DNA of 64,000 nt from Pseudomonas soli (lineage in GTDB: Bacteria > Pseudomonadota > Gammaproteobacteria > Pseudomonadales > Pseudomonadaceae): contig NZ_FOEQ01000015.1 in assembly GCF_900110655.1 (NCBI RefSeq), positions 1-64,000 of the forward strand, written 5' to 3'. The notes under the pieces are model-generated. The model was not told where the DNA came from. It saw nothing but the letters and a program-made list of their open reading frames with translations, and did no database searches. Numbering within the stretch: position 1 is the stretch's first letter; each line of letters begins with the position of its first letter. A program made the translations under genes and the position numbers. Positions 15,195-23,931 of the stretch are shown piece after piece.

Positions 15195-16152
15195 TCCGCG
15201 CCTGCGCAGCGCCATGCAACTGGTGCTGCTGGCCTGTGTCCCGGGGCTGCTCGCGCTGTTCTGGCTGCATGGCTGGGGCGTGCTGATCAACCTGCTGCTG
15301 AGCAGTTGCGCGGCGCTGGCCACCGAGGCCGTGCTGCTGAGCTGGCGCAAGCTGCCGGTGGCCTCGACCCTGGGCGATGGCAGCGCGCTGGTCACCGCCG
15401 TTCTGCTGGCTGCGGCCCTGCCCATTCAGGCACCCTGGTGGTTGCCGGTAATTGCAGCCTGTGTCGCCATTGGCCTGGGCAAACAGGCCTTCGGTGGAGT
15501 GGGACGCAACCTGTTCAACCCGGCCATGGCGGGCTACGTGTTCGTACTGCTGAGCTTCCCCCTGCAAATGAACCACTGGCCCGCCCAAGCACCCGGATTG
15601 CTTGAGAGCCTGAACCTGAGCCTGGGTACCGGCGATCGCATCGATGCCTGGGCCAGCCCCACGGTGCTCGACGTACTGCGCCACAACCGCAGCCTGACCA
15701 TCGACGAACTGTTTGCCAGCCATTCGGCCTTTGGCCACCTCGGTGGACGTGCAAGCGAATGGGTCAACCTCGCCTTTCTGCTCGGCGGGTTGTTCCTGAT
15801 GCAACGCAAGGTCTTCGGCTGGCATGCGCCGGTCGGCCTGCTCGGCGCCTTGTTCCTGTTCAGCCTGGTGGGTTGGAATGGCTCCGGCTCCGACTCCAAT
15901 GGCTCACCATTGCTGCACCTGCTGTCGGGCTCGACCATGCTGGCCGCGTTCTTCATCGCCACCGAGCCAGTATCCGGTTGCCGACAGCCATTGGCCCGCC
16001 TGCTGTTCGGTGCCGGCGCCGGCATGCTGATCTACCTGATCCGTACGTGGGGCAGCTTTGCCGACGGCACGGCATTCGCGATCTTGCTGATGAACCTTGC
16101 CGCACCGTCCCTGGATCGCTGGGCGCAACGCCGCCAAGAGGCCTGCCTGTGA
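15181..16152 (+). CDS. rnfD: RnfD/RsxD-like membrane flavoprotein subunit
   Basis: 323-residue polytopic membrane protein homologous to RnfD/RsxD and NqrB. Recognisable segments are GLGKQAFGGVGRNLFNPAMAGYVF, given here as GLGKQAFGGVGRN then LFNPAMAGY, the LLSGSTMLAAFFIATEPVS block and the C-terminal FADGTAFAILLMNLAAP. The Thr that carries covalent FMN appears to be kept in ASPTVLD (residues about 159-165), though the usual Ser-Gly/Gln-Ala-Thr context is altered. It starts within the 31-codon ORF and overlaps rnfG by 4 nt (GTGA). Nine or so membrane helices fit the family. Its partners RnfB and RnfC are not encoded nearby. Confidence 0.8.
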   Translation: MPPSDPRLRSAMQLVLLACVPGLLALFWLHGWGVLINLLLSSCAALATEAVLLSWRKLPVASTLGDGSALVTAVLLAAALPIQAPWWLPVIAACVAIGLGKQAFGGVGRNLFNPAMAGYVFVLLSFPLQMNHWPAQAPGLLESLNLSLGTGDRIDAWASPTVLDVLRHNRSLTIDELFASHSAFGHLGGRASEWVNLAFLLGGLFLMQRKVFGWHAPVGLLGALFLFSLVGWNGSGSDSNGSPLLHLLSGSTMLAAFFIATEPVSGCRQPLARLLFGAGAGMLIYLIRTWGSFADGTAFAILLMNLAAPSLDRWAQRRQEACL

Positions 16153-16760
16153 ATGCCCGTTGGTGCAGCGCTGCCTGCCTTCTGCTGCTGGCACTCCTGG
16201 CCGTCGCCACGACACTGGCCTGGCAACGCTTCACTGCCGAACCGATTGCACAAGCATCGCGCCAGTGGCAGGAACGGCAATGGCTGGCGGTGCTGCCGCC
16301 GGGCAGCTACGACAACCAGCCCTTGCAGACACCCTTGGCACTGGCAGATACCAGCCTGCGCCACAGCCGCCTGCTCGCCGGTTACCGTGCCACGCTAGGC
16401 GGCAGCCCTACCGCCATCCTGCTGCACAACAGGTTCCAGGGCTATGGCGGCGCCATCGAAATGGTCATCGCCATCGACACCCACGGTCGCCTGGCAGGCA
16501 TGCGTGTACTTGAGCAACAGGAAAGCCCCGGCCTGGGCGACCAACTGGCAGACCCTGCCCGTCACTGGCTCGACCAGTTCATTGGCCGGGCACACGAAGG
16601 CACCCCGGAGCAGGCCTGGGCGATCAAGCGTGACCAGGGCGCGTTCGATCAGCTGGCCGGGGCGACGGTAACTTCCAGGGCAGTCATCGAGGCGATCCAG
16701 GATGCGCTGCGCTACTTCGACGACCACCGCGAGGCACTGCTCGACGAGGCGCGCCCATGA
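16149..16760 (+). CDS. rnfG: RnfG/RsxG-like periplasmic flavin-binding subunit
   Basis: 203-residue protein with one N-terminal membrane anchor (residues about 5-25) and a periplasmic FMN-binding domain, homologous to RnfG and NqrC. The flavinylation motif reads LAGATVTSRAV, with Thr173 in the position that takes covalent FMN. QESPGLGDQ is the conserved loop of the family. A GTG start overlapping the rnfD stop is chosen; it gives the anchor directly at the N-terminus. The gene overlaps rnfE by 4 nt. It is the best conserved member of this reduced cluster. Confidence 0.82.
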   Translation: MNARWCSAACLLLLALLAVATTLAWQRFTAEPIAQASRQWQERQWLAVLPPGSYDNQPLQTPLALADTSLRHSRLLAGYRATLGGSPTAILLHNRFQGYGGAIEMVIAIDTHGRLAGMRVLEQQESPGLGDQLADPARHWLDQFIGRAHEGTPEQAWAIKRDQGAFDQLAGATVTSRAVIEAIQDALRYFDDHREALLDEARP

Positions 16761-17281
16761 GCAGGTTCTGGCTAGTGATGATCAGCCTGGCACCGTTGCT
16801 CGGCGCGACCCGGACCATTGTCCAGGCTATCGCCATCAGCCTTTGCGCCTGCCTGCTGACAGGCCTGCATCAGGCGCTGATGGCACCACTGCGTAGCCAC
16901 CTTGCCCAAGGCGCCAGCCTGTGGGCGAGCGCTTTACTGACCGCCACCTTGGTAACCTGTCTGCACCTGGGGCTGCGGGCGTGGGCCCTGCCCTTGGCCG
17001 AGCAACTTGCCCTCTACCCCCTGTTGCTGGCGCTGCCCTGCCTGGCATGCGAGCAGTTGCTGCCACAGACTCACCGCTACCGCCAACTGTGCCGCGGCCT
17101 GGGTGGGCTCTTGGTGGCCAGCCTTGCCCTGGGTATCTGTCGACAAGTGCTCGCCGACGATCTCGGCCTGCACATTGCCACGCTCGCTCCCGGCGCCTTG
17201 ATACTGCTCGGCCTGCTGCTGGGCTTGTACAATCACCTGCGCCCATCGACCACCTCACCACGCCGTCTAGGAAGCCGTTGA
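16757..17281 (+). CDS. rnfE: Diverged RnfE/RsxE membrane subunit
   Basis: 174-residue polytopic membrane protein, shorter than typical RnfE (about 210-235). It keeps the N-terminal helix LVMISLAPLLGATRT and the C-terminal LAPGALILLGLLLGLYNHL, which match the ends of RsxE. In RnfE the first segment reads LGLCPLL with a Cys ligand of the [2Fe-2S] cluster; here it is ISLAPLL, Ala12 replacing Cys. A later LPCLACEQLL carries Cys near the second ligand position. It overlaps rnfG by ATGA and is followed 4 nt later by nth, the usual rnf-nth linkage. Confidence 0.72.
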   Translation: MSRFWLVMISLAPLLGATRTIVQAIAISLCACLLTGLHQALMAPLRSHLAQGASLWASALLTATLVTCLHLGLRAWALPLAEQLALYPLLLALPCLACEQLLPQTHRYRQLCRGLGGLLVASLALGICRQVLADDLGLHIATLAPGALILLGLLLGLYNHLRPSTTSPRRLGSR

Positions 17282-17285
17282 CCCC

Positions 17286-17924
17286 ATGAATGCCGCCAAA
17301 CGCCTGGAGATTTTTCGCAGGCTGCATGAAGACAACCCCGAACCCAAGACCGAACTGGCCTACTCCACCCCCTTCGAACTGTTGATCGCGGTGATCCTCT
17401 CGGCCCAGGCGACGGACGTCGGCGTCAACAAGGCTACCGCACGCCTGTTTCCGGTCGCCAACACGCCGCAGGCCATCCACGCCCTGGGTGTCGAAGGCCT
17501 GAGCGAGTACATCAAGACCATCGGGCTGTACAACAGCAAGGCCAGGAATGTCATCGAGACCTGTCGCCTGCTGGTCGAACTGCACGGTGGTGAAGTCCCG
17601 CAGAGCCGCGAAGCGCTGGAAGCCCTGCCCGGCGTCGGCCGCAAGACCGCCAACGTAGTGCTCAACACCGCCTTTCGCCAACTGGCCATGGCCGTCGATA
17701 CGCATATATTCCGGGTCAGCAACCGCACGGGTATAGCGCCGGGCAAGACCGTTCTGGAAGTCGAAAAGAAACTGCTCAAGTTCGTGCCAAAGGAGTATCT
17801 GCTCGATGCCCACCACTGGCTGATCCTGCATGGCCGCTATGTCTGCCAGGCCCGAAAACCCCGCTGTGGCAGCTGCCGAATCGAGGACCTGTGCGAATAC
17901 AAGCTCAAGACCTCGGACGATTGA
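17286..17924 (+). CDS. nth: Endonuclease III
   Basis: 212-residue DNA glycosylase and AP lyase of base excision repair that removes oxidised pyrimidines. The helix-hairpin-helix is ALPGVGRKTANVVL, with the catalytic Lys in GVGRKTA and the catalytic Asp in MAVDTHIFRV. The C-terminal [4Fe-4S] ligands are C-x6-C-x2-C-x5-C in CQARKPRCGSCRIEDLC. Length and motifs match E. coli Nth. It starts 4 nt after rnfE and is probably cotranscribed with it. Confidence 0.96.
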   Translation: MNAAKRLEIFRRLHEDNPEPKTELAYSTPFELLIAVILSAQATDVGVNKATARLFPVANTPQAIHALGVEGLSEYIKTIGLYNSKARNVIETCRLLVELHGGEVPQSREALEALPGVGRKTANVVLNTAFRQLAMAVDTHIFRVSNRTGIAPGKTVLEVEKKLLKFVPKEYLLDAHHWLILHGRYVCQARKPRCGSCRIEDLCEYKLKTSDD

Positions 17925-18028
17925 AGCAATAGCTGACAACAGCACAAGGCGATTGAAAAAATCTTTTTTACCCGCTCTGCGATTCCCGTTATAAGGACGG
18001 CCAATGGCCCTTTGGCTTGGAGTGACGC

Positions 18029-18205
18029 ATGAGCACCGATAAAGAAGATCTGGCGAACGACGACGACTTCCAAAGTACGGACGACGACGTGGAGCCGCAG
18101 GCCGAACCGGCCAAGACCAACCTTAGCAAGCGCCGCACCATCGACAACATGCTCGAGGAACGGCGCCTGCAGAAGCAATTGGCCGACTTTGACTACGATC
18201 TGTAG
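18029..18205 (+). CDS. PA3496 family small protein
   Basis: 58-residue, highly charged protein too short for most gene lists. It begins MSTDKEDLANDDDFQSTDDD and ends RRTIDNMLEERRLQKQLADF plus DYDL. The acidic first half is probably disordered and the basic second half a helix. It matches the small family typified by PA3496 of P. aeruginosa, annotated as putative envelope integrity protein, which also lies next to nth there. TTGGAG lies about 8 nt before the ATG and a strong terminator follows. The molecular role is unknown. Confidence 0.78.
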   Translation: MSTDKEDLANDDDFQSTDDDVEPQAEPAKTNLSKRRTIDNMLEERRLQKQLADFDYDL

Positions 18206-18216
18206 CGCAAACGTGC

Positions 18217-18242
18217 AAAAGCCTCCTGAACGGAGGCTTTTT
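18217..18242. terminator. Bidirectional intrinsic terminator
   Basis: AAAAGCCTCC-TGAAC-GGAGGCTTTT between the convergent PA3496-family gene and the LuxR-type regulator; A and T runs on both sides make it functional for both strands. Confidence 0.9.
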
Positions 18243-18251
18243 CAATAGGGG

Positions 18252-18878
18252 TCAGGCCAGCCCATGGCGCTGTGCGAGTTCGATCAGATCCACCAACGAG
18301 CGCGCATTCAACTTGAGGAGCAGGCGCGTCTTGTAGGTACTGACCGTCTTGTTGCTGAGGAACATGCTGTCGGCGATTTCCTTGTTGCTTTTGCCTCGTG
18401 CCAGTTGTTGCAGCACCATCATCTCCCGGCCGGAAAGCCGCTCGACCATCTCCATTTCCGTGGCGCCTCCCGTACCCGAGCGCCCCTTGTGCAATGCCTG
18501 ATTGGGGAAATAGCTGTAGCCGGACAGCACGGCCTTGATGGCACTGAGCAGCTCGGTCAACTCCTGTTGCTTGCACACATAACCTGCTGCACCCGCTTGC
18601 ATGCAGCGCATCGAGAAGTGCCCAGGGGCCTGGGAAGTCAGTACCAGTACCTTGCTCGCGGGGCTCGCCAGCGTCATCCGCGCAATCACTTCCAGCCCAT
18701 CCAGTTTGGGGATCCCGATATCCAGAATGACAATATCCGGCAGATACTCCCGCGTCAGTTGCAGGGCGTCTACACCATTGTCACTCTCCGCCACCACTTC
18801 GTAGCCATGCCGTTCCATCAGCATGCGTACGGCCAGGCGAATGACCGGGTGATCATCCACGATCAGCACTTTATTCAT
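18252..18878 (-). CDS. NarL/BvgA-type response regulator
   Basis: 208-residue two-component regulator. The receiver domain has VDDHP near the N-terminus, the phosphoacceptor Asp in DIVILDIGIPKLDG, the switch Thr/Ser in VLVLTSQ and Lys in YVCKQQ. The C-terminal LuxR helix-turn-helix is LSGREMMVLQQLARGKSNKE then IADSMFLSNKTVSTYKTRLL. The DIGIPKLDGLEVIAR and MFLSNKTVSTYKTRLL segments closely resemble Bordetella BvgA and E. coli EvgA, so it should answer to an unorthodox hybrid sensor kinase. No kinase gene is nearby, so it is an orphan here and its targets are unknown. Confidence 0.88.
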   Translation of the reverse strand: MNKVLIVDDHPVIRLAVRMLMERHGYEVVAESDNGVDALQLTREYLPDIVILDIGIPKLDGLEVIARMTLASPASKVLVLTSQAPGHFSMRCMQAGAAGYVCKQQELTELLSAIKAVLSGYSYFPNQALHKGRSGTGGATEMEMVERLSGREMMVLQQLARGKSNKEIADSMFLSNKTVSTYKTRLLLKLNARSLVDLIELAQRHGLA

Positions 18879-19250
18879 GCGATTCCCATTGATACGTTAT
18901 TTTTAGTTCGATAGACCACCACACCCGAGCATAACGATTATTTATGCAGCGGTTTCCCTGGTAAATTCACCGAAAGAAGCGGCCTACAATTAATGGAGAT
19001 TCTTCCTACACACTGCCACTTTCACAAAATGTAATAGATAGAGGTTCGTCGCAACGAATCAGAAAGTAACAGTCGGCATAATTGGATCCAAGTGCTATTG
19101 AGTCATACTTCATGCGGGAAAATTCGACTGTACATACTGGATAAATGGTAGGTGTTGAAGCTGCGCCGTGGCCTGGGAGGGAAACAAGGCACGCTTAATA
19201 CGCGGGGGAAAACGCGCTACAGATGGGCAAAGCATCACCAGGCCCTCATC
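18879..19250. other. AT-rich intergenic region
   Basis: 372 bp between divergent genes. It is clearly richer in A and T than its surroundings and must hold the promoters of the response regulator and of the 19251 gene. A small palindrome TTCGT-CGC-AACGAA lies at about 19043-19058. I see no gene or RNA in it. Confidence 0.5.
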
Positions 19251-19712
19251 ATGAACCGCGACCCCATCAGTCCGTTGACCCTTATCGCTGTCTTTGCCGG
19301 CGTGATCGAAGCGTCTGCCCTGGCATCACTCCCGTTCCTCAGCGAAGACAGCCAGACCCTGTATACCTGGTTCCTGGTGGGCTTCCCGTTTTTTCTCACC
19401 GTACTGTTCTTCCTCACCCTCAACTTCAACACTCGCTCGCTGTTTGTACCAGACAGCAATGCCAACAGTGCCGGCAAGCCTGTACGCACACCTGTGGCAG
19501 AGAGCAAAGGCGCAATGATCATCGCCATTTCCGGAGCGGACAGTCAGAAGATCATCGAAACCCATGTACTGCGAATGATCGACCGCCCGCACGGGCGACA
19601 ACGACGCTGGGTGCTGTATAACCTGGATACGCGCACCTGCATCCATCTCTCAGCCGCGCCCATGCCGGATGAAGAGGCCACGACCGCCACCCAGGCAAAA
19701 ACCCAGGCATGA
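19251..19712 (+). CDS. Small two-helix membrane protein, unknown
   Basis: 153-residue protein that I do not recognise. Two membrane helices are evident: residues about 8-25 (LTLIAVFAGVIEASALA) and 40-58 (WFLVGFPFFLTVLFFLTL). After them come a polar linker and a small C-terminal domain (residues about 80-135) with AMIIAISGADSQKI and HGRQRRWVLYNLDTRT, which may be alpha/beta. The start MNRDPISPLT has no good ribosome site; a longer upstream extension is rich in Arg/Gly and unlikely. It lies between the response regulator and argG with a shared terminator downstream. Confidence 0.6.
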   Translation: MNRDPISPLTLIAVFAGVIEASALASLPFLSEDSQTLYTWFLVGFPFFLTVLFFLTLNFNTRSLFVPDSNANSAGKPVRTPVAESKGAMIIAISGADSQKIIETHVLRMIDRPHGRQRRWVLYNLDTRTCIHLSAAPMPDEEATTATQAKTQA

Positions 19713-19739
19713 AAAAACCCGGCCTAGGCCGGGTTTTTT
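19712..19739. terminator. Bidirectional intrinsic terminator
   Basis: AAAAAACCCGGCCTAGGCCG followed by GGTTTTTT, a near-perfect palindrome between the small membrane protein gene and argG. Confidence 0.92.
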
Positions 19740-19756
19740 CTTATGCTCGAGGCGGC

Positions 19757-20974
19757 TTACAGCAGCGAACGACCCTTGTTGGCCGCGATGCGCATACGCA
19801 ATGCATTGAGCTTGATGAAGCCTGCGGCATCAGCCTGATTGTAAGCCCCGCCGTCTTCCTCGAAGGTCGCGATGTTGGCATCGAACAGCGAATCGTCCGA
19901 CTTGCGACCCACGACGGTGACATTGCCTTTGTACAGCTTCAGGCGGACAACACCATTCACGTTGAGCTGCGAGGCATCGATCATCTGCTGCAGCATCAGA
20001 CGCTCCGGGCTCCACCAGTAGCCGGTGTAGATCAGGCTGGCGTACTTGGGCATCAGCTCATCCTTCAGGTGAGCGACTTCGCGATCCAGGGTGATCGACT
20101 CGATGGCGCGGTGAGCCTTGAGCATGATGGTGCCGCCCGGGGTCTCGTAACAACCGCGCGACTTCATGCCGACATAGCGGTTCTCGACGATGTCCAGGCG
20201 ACCGATGCCATTGGCGCCGCCAATGCGGTTGAGGTCGGCCAGCACGGTGGCCGGGGTCTTCTCGACGCCGTCGATGGCGACGATGTCACCGTTGCGGTAG
20301 GTCAGTTCGATGTAGGTGGCCTGGTCCGGGGCGTTCTCCGGAGAGACGCTCCATTTCCACATGTCTTCCTCGTGCTCGGTCCAGGTATCTTCCAGGACAC
20401 CGCCTTCGTAGGAGATGTGCAGCAGGTTGGCGTCCATCGAGTACGGCGACTTCTTCTTGCCGTGGCGCTCGATCGGAATGCCATGCTTCTCGGCGTAGTC
20501 CATCAGCTTCTCGCGGGACAGCAGGTCCCACTCACGCCATGGCGCGATGACCTTGACGCCAGGCTTGAGCGCATAGGCACCCAGTTCGAAACGCACCTGG
20601 TCGTTGCCCTTGCCGGTAGCACCGTGGGAAATGGCGTCGGCGCCGGTTTCGTTGGCGATTTCGATCAGGCGCTTGGCGATCAGCGGGCGGGCGATGGAAG
20701 TACCGAGCAGGTACTCGCCTTCGTAGACGGTGTTGGCGCGGAACATCGGGAAGACGAAATCACGCACGAACTCTTCGCGCAGGTCGTCGATGTAGATTTC
20801 TTTCACGCCCATCGCCTGGGCCTTGGCGCGGGCCGGCTCGACCTCCTCGCCCTGGCCGAGGTCAGCGGTGAAGGTCACCACTTCACAGTTGTAGGTGTCC
20901 TGCAGCCACTTGAGAATCACCGAAGTATCAAGGCCGCCGGAATACGCCAATACGACCTTTTTTACGTCCGCCAT
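19757..20974 (-). CDS. argG: Argininosuccinate synthase
   Basis: 405-residue enzyme that joins citrulline and aspartate with ATP to give argininosuccinate, the penultimate step of arginine synthesis. The N-terminal ATP-pyrophosphatase loop is VVLAYSGGLDTSVILKWL. Further family signatures are ISHGATGKGNDQVRFE and the MKSRGCYETPGGTIM stretch. Length is typical. Its partner argF lies at 28751. The gene is preceded on its strand by motY. Confidence 0.97.
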   Translation of the reverse strand: MADVKKVVLAYSGGLDTSVILKWLQDTYNCEVVTFTADLGQGEEVEPARAKAQAMGVKEIYIDDLREEFVRDFVFPMFRANTVYEGEYLLGTSIARPLIAKRLIEIANETGADAISHGATGKGNDQVRFELGAYALKPGVKVIAPWREWDLLSREKLMDYAEKHGIPIERHGKKKSPYSMDANLLHISYEGGVLEDTWTEHEEDMWKWSVSPENAPDQATYIELTYRNGDIVAIDGVEKTPATVLADLNRIGGANGIGRLDIVENRYVGMKSRGCYETPGGTIMLKAHRAIESITLDREVAHLKDELMPKYASLIYTGYWWSPERLMLQQMIDASQLNVNGVVRLKLYKGNVTVVGRKSDDSLFDANIATFEEDGGAYNQADAAGFIKLNALRMRIAANKGRSLL

Positions 20975-21102
20975 GCCATCACTCCACGGGGTTGTACGGA
21001 AAGCCGATGATTCTACCGGCCTTGCCGAAAAATTTACAATGGGGCGACAGCTTGTGACGACAAAGCGACAGGAATTGTCGAGAGCGCGACCCGCTGTCGC
21101 AC

Positions 21103-22083
21103 TCAGGATTTCGCTGGAGCGGGCTGGGCGGAAGCGGCCGCAGGCGTCGCAGGCGCAGGTGAGGTAGCCGCGGGTGCCGGGGCCGCCGGCGCAACCGGTG
21201 GCGCCGGTTTCTCCAGCGGTTTCTCGACCGGTGTCACGCGCTCGAGCTGGATGTTCACCCGGCGGTTACGCGCCCGATTGGCGGCAGAGTTATTCTTGGC
21301 CAGCGGATAGCGCTCGCCGTGGAAGCGCACGGTGATCTGCTCTTCCGGCACGCCATGGGCCTTGAGGTAGTCGGCAACCGCCAACGCCCGTCGACGCGAG
21401 GTGTCGCGGTTGGTCAGGCGGTTGCCGCTGTTGTCGGAGTGGCCGTTGAGCTCGATGTGATTGACCGTCGGATCGGCCTTCAAATAATCGAGCAGCACAT
21501 CCAGGCGCGCACGCGCCGAGCTGTCCAGTTCGATCCCGCCTCCGGGGAAACCAACCTGGGTCTGGCGGATCTGGTCATAGTTCATCGGCAGCAGCTTGGC
21601 GGCGCACAGTTGGTAGTCGCTGTAGGCCTTGGCGAAGCTGACGGGCATTACCTGCACTTGCATCGGCCGGCCACCCTCGCCCCGGTAGTTGCGCACCACC
21701 GTGCTGCGCCCATCGAGCAGGCCATTGATCAGGCGGCTGGCTTGCCCTTGGCTGGAGGTGAACAACACGCCAGTGCGGGCCATGTGCACCGCACCGAGGT
21801 TGATATCGCCCCGCCCTGGCTGCCAGGGGGCCGCGGCGGCCAGCAAGGTCGCTGACCCTGCGCCGAGGACATTGCTGTCCGAACGTAGCTGGAACGTCGG
21901 TTGTTCGCCGGCACGGCGCACGAACTCGCCGCTGCCGAAACCGTCGATCGGCTGGATCAGGCGACATTCGAACTGGTCACCCTCGACTTTCCAGGCGACG
22001 TTCTCCACGCGGGTCTGGAAGGTCATGGCCCCGGCCGGCAGGCTGGCGACAAGGGTGAACAGGGCTAGGTAACGCTGGCGCAC
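21103..22083 (-). CDS. motY: MotY-type flagellar OmpA-domain protein
   Basis: 326-residue periplasmic protein resembling MotY, a T-ring component that anchors the stator of polar flagella to peptidoglycan. A signal peptide MRQRYLALFTLVASLPAGA is followed by the MotY-type N-terminal domain (TFQTRVENVAWKVEGDQFEC). The OmpA domain lies at residues about 175-285, with HIELNGHSDNSGNRLTNRDT and ANRARNRRVNIQLE. The last 40 residues are Pro/Ala-rich and probably disordered. I choose the second GTG at 22083, because GTGGAG lies 6 nt upstream of it; the first GTG is part of that ribosome site. The position between argG and pyrC matches motY (PA3526) of P. aeruginosa. Confidence 0.82.
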   Translation of the reverse strand: MRQRYLALFTLVASLPAGAMTFQTRVENVAWKVEGDQFECRLIQPIDGFGSGEFVRRAGEQPTFQLRSDSNVLGAGSATLLAAAAPWQPGRGDINLGAVHMARTGVLFTSSQGQASRLINGLLDGRSTVVRNYRGEGGRPMQVQVMPVSFAKAYSDYQLCAAKLLPMNYDQIRQTQVGFPGGGIELDSSARARLDVLLDYLKADPTVNHIELNGHSDNSGNRLTNRDTSRRRALAVADYLKAHGVPEEQITVRFHGERYPLAKNNSAANRARNRRVNIQLERVTPVEKPLEKPAPPVAPAAPAPAATSPAPATPAAASAQPAPAKS

Positions 22084-22213
22084 GGTCGGCTCCACTGATT
22101 CTGACGGCTTACCTGAATGCTATCGGACGCCTGTCGGAAAACTTGATAGCCGTGCTCGAACAGGGGTTTTCCGGTAGCATTGGCTTCTGAGTTCGACCCG
22201 CCTGGAATCTCCA

Positions 22214-23260
22214 ATGTCCGATCGCCTGACCCTCCTGCGCCCCGACGACTGGCACATCCATCTGCGCGATGGTGCCGTCCTGCCTCACACCGTTGGTGAC
22301 GTGGCGCGCACCTTCGCCCGCGCCATCATCATGCCCAACCTGGTTCCGCCGGTGCGCAACGCCGGCGAGGCCGACGCCTACCGCCAGCGCATCCTTGCCG
22401 CACGCCCCGCCGGCAGCCGCTTCGAGCCACTGATGGTGCTGTATCTTACCGACCGCACCAGCCCGGAAGACATCCGCGCCGCGAAGGCCAGCGGGATCGT
22501 GTACGCCGCCAAGCTGTACCCGGCCGGCGCGACCACCAACTCCGATTCGGGCGTGACCAGCATCGACAACATCCTCCCGGCAATCGAGGCACTGGCCGAA
22601 ACCGGCATGCCCTTGCTGGTGCACGGTGAGGTAACGCGCAGTGAGATCGACGTGTTCGACCGCGAGAAGCGCTTCATCGACGAGCACATGCGCCGCCTGG
22701 TCGAGCGTTTCCCGACCCTGAAAGTGGTGTTCGAACACATCACCACCAGCGACGCCGCGCAGTTCGTCACCGAGGCGCCGGCCAATGTCGGTGCCACCAT
22801 CACCGCCCAGCACCTGCTGTACAACCGCAACCACATGTTGGTCGGCGGTATCCGCCCGCATTTCTATTGCCTGCCGATCCTCAAGCGCAACACCCACCAG
22901 GTTGCGTTGCTGGATGCCGCGACCAGCGGCAACCCGAAGTTCTTCCTCGGTACCGACTCAGCGCCTCACGCCAAGCATGCCAAGGAAGCCGCCTGCGGCT
23001 GCGCCGGCTGCTATACCGCCTATGCCGCCATCGAGTTGTATGCCGAGGCGTTCGAGCAGCGTAACGCCCTGGACAAGCTCGAAGGCTTCGCCAGCAAGCA
23101 TGGCCCTGATTTCTACGGCCTGGCGCGCAATACCGACACCATCACCCTGGTGCGTGAGCAATGGACCGCGCCGGACAGCCTGCCCTTCGGTGACACCACC
23201 GTCATTCCCCTGCGCGCTGGTGAAACACTGCGCTGGCGCCTGCAGGAGGACCACGCGTGA
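22214..23260 (+). CDS. pyrC: Dihydroorotase
   Basis: 348-residue class II dihydroorotase that cyclises carbamoyl aspartate in pyrimidine synthesis. Zinc ligands are visible in DDWHIHLRDG, the carbamylated Lys in YAAKLYPAGATTNS, His in VHGEVT and FEHITTSDA, and the catalytic Asp in LGTDSAPH. Length matches E. coli PyrC. It overlaps rnt by 4 nt (GTGA), so the two are one operon. Confidence 0.96.
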   Translation: MSDRLTLLRPDDWHIHLRDGAVLPHTVGDVARTFARAIIMPNLVPPVRNAGEADAYRQRILAARPAGSRFEPLMVLYLTDRTSPEDIRAAKASGIVYAAKLYPAGATTNSDSGVTSIDNILPAIEALAETGMPLLVHGEVTRSEIDVFDREKRFIDEHMRRLVERFPTLKVVFEHITTSDAAQFVTEAPANVGATITAQHLLYNRNHMLVGGIRPHFYCLPILKRNTHQVALLDAATSGNPKFFLGTDSAPHAKHAKEAACGCAGCYTAYAAIELYAEAFEQRNALDKLEGFASKHGPDFYGLARNTDTITLVREQWTAPDSLPFGDTTVIPLRAGETLRWRLQEDHA

Positions 23261-23931
23261 GCGAAGATCTTTACGAAGACGACCAGGACAGCCAGGTCAG
23301 CAGCGGCTCGCGCCATCCGATGGCCGAGCGTTTCCGCGGCTACCTGCCTGTGGTGGTGGATGTCGAGACCGGTGGCTTCAACAGCGCTACCGACGCGCTG
23401 CTGGAGATTGCCGCCGTCACCATCGGCATGGATGAAAAGGGCTTCCTGTTCCCCGAGCACACCTACTTCCATCGGGTCGAACCGTTCGAGGGAGCCAATA
23501 TCGAGGCCGCCGCGCTGGAGTTCACCGGCATCAAGCTCGATCACCCGCTGCGCATGGCGGTGAGCGAGGAAAGCGCGCTGACCGATATTTTCCGCGGCGT
23601 GCGCAAGGCGCTGAAAGCCAATGGCTGCAAGCGGGCGATCCTGGTGGGGCACAACAGCAGCTTCGACCTGGGTTTCCTCAATGCTGCGGTGGCGCGCAAC
23701 GATATCAAGCGCAACCCGTTCCACCCGTTCTCCAGCTTCGACACCGCCACCCTCGCCGGCCTCGCCTACGGCCAGACCGTGCTGGCCCGAGCTTGCCAGA
23801 GCGCGGACATCGACTTCGACGGCCGTGAGGCGCATTCGGCGCGTTACGACACCGAGAAGACTGCAGAGCTGTTCTGCGGCATCGTCAATCGCTGGAAAGA
23901 GATGGGCGGCTGGCGCGATTTCGACGATTGA
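23257..23931 (+). CDS. rnt: Ribonuclease T
   Basis: 224-residue DEDDh 3'-5' exonuclease that trims the 3' ends of tRNA and other stable RNA as a homodimer. Exo motifs are PVVVDVETGGFN (Asp and Glu), LVGHNSSFDLGFLN and HSARYDTEKTAELF (catalytic His and last Asp). The GTG start overlaps the pyrC stop. A short acidic N-terminal extension (SEDLYEDDQDSQVSSGSRHP) precedes the domain, as in other Pseudomonas. Confidence 0.95.
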   Translation: MSEDLYEDDQDSQVSSGSRHPMAERFRGYLPVVVDVETGGFNSATDALLEIAAVTIGMDEKGFLFPEHTYFHRVEPFEGANIEAAALEFTGIKLDHPLRMAVSEESALTDIFRGVRKALKANGCKRAILVGHNSSFDLGFLNAAVARNDIKRNPFHPFSSFDTATLAGLAYGQTVLARACQSADIDFDGREAHSARYDTEKTAELFCGIVNRWKEMGGWRDFDD

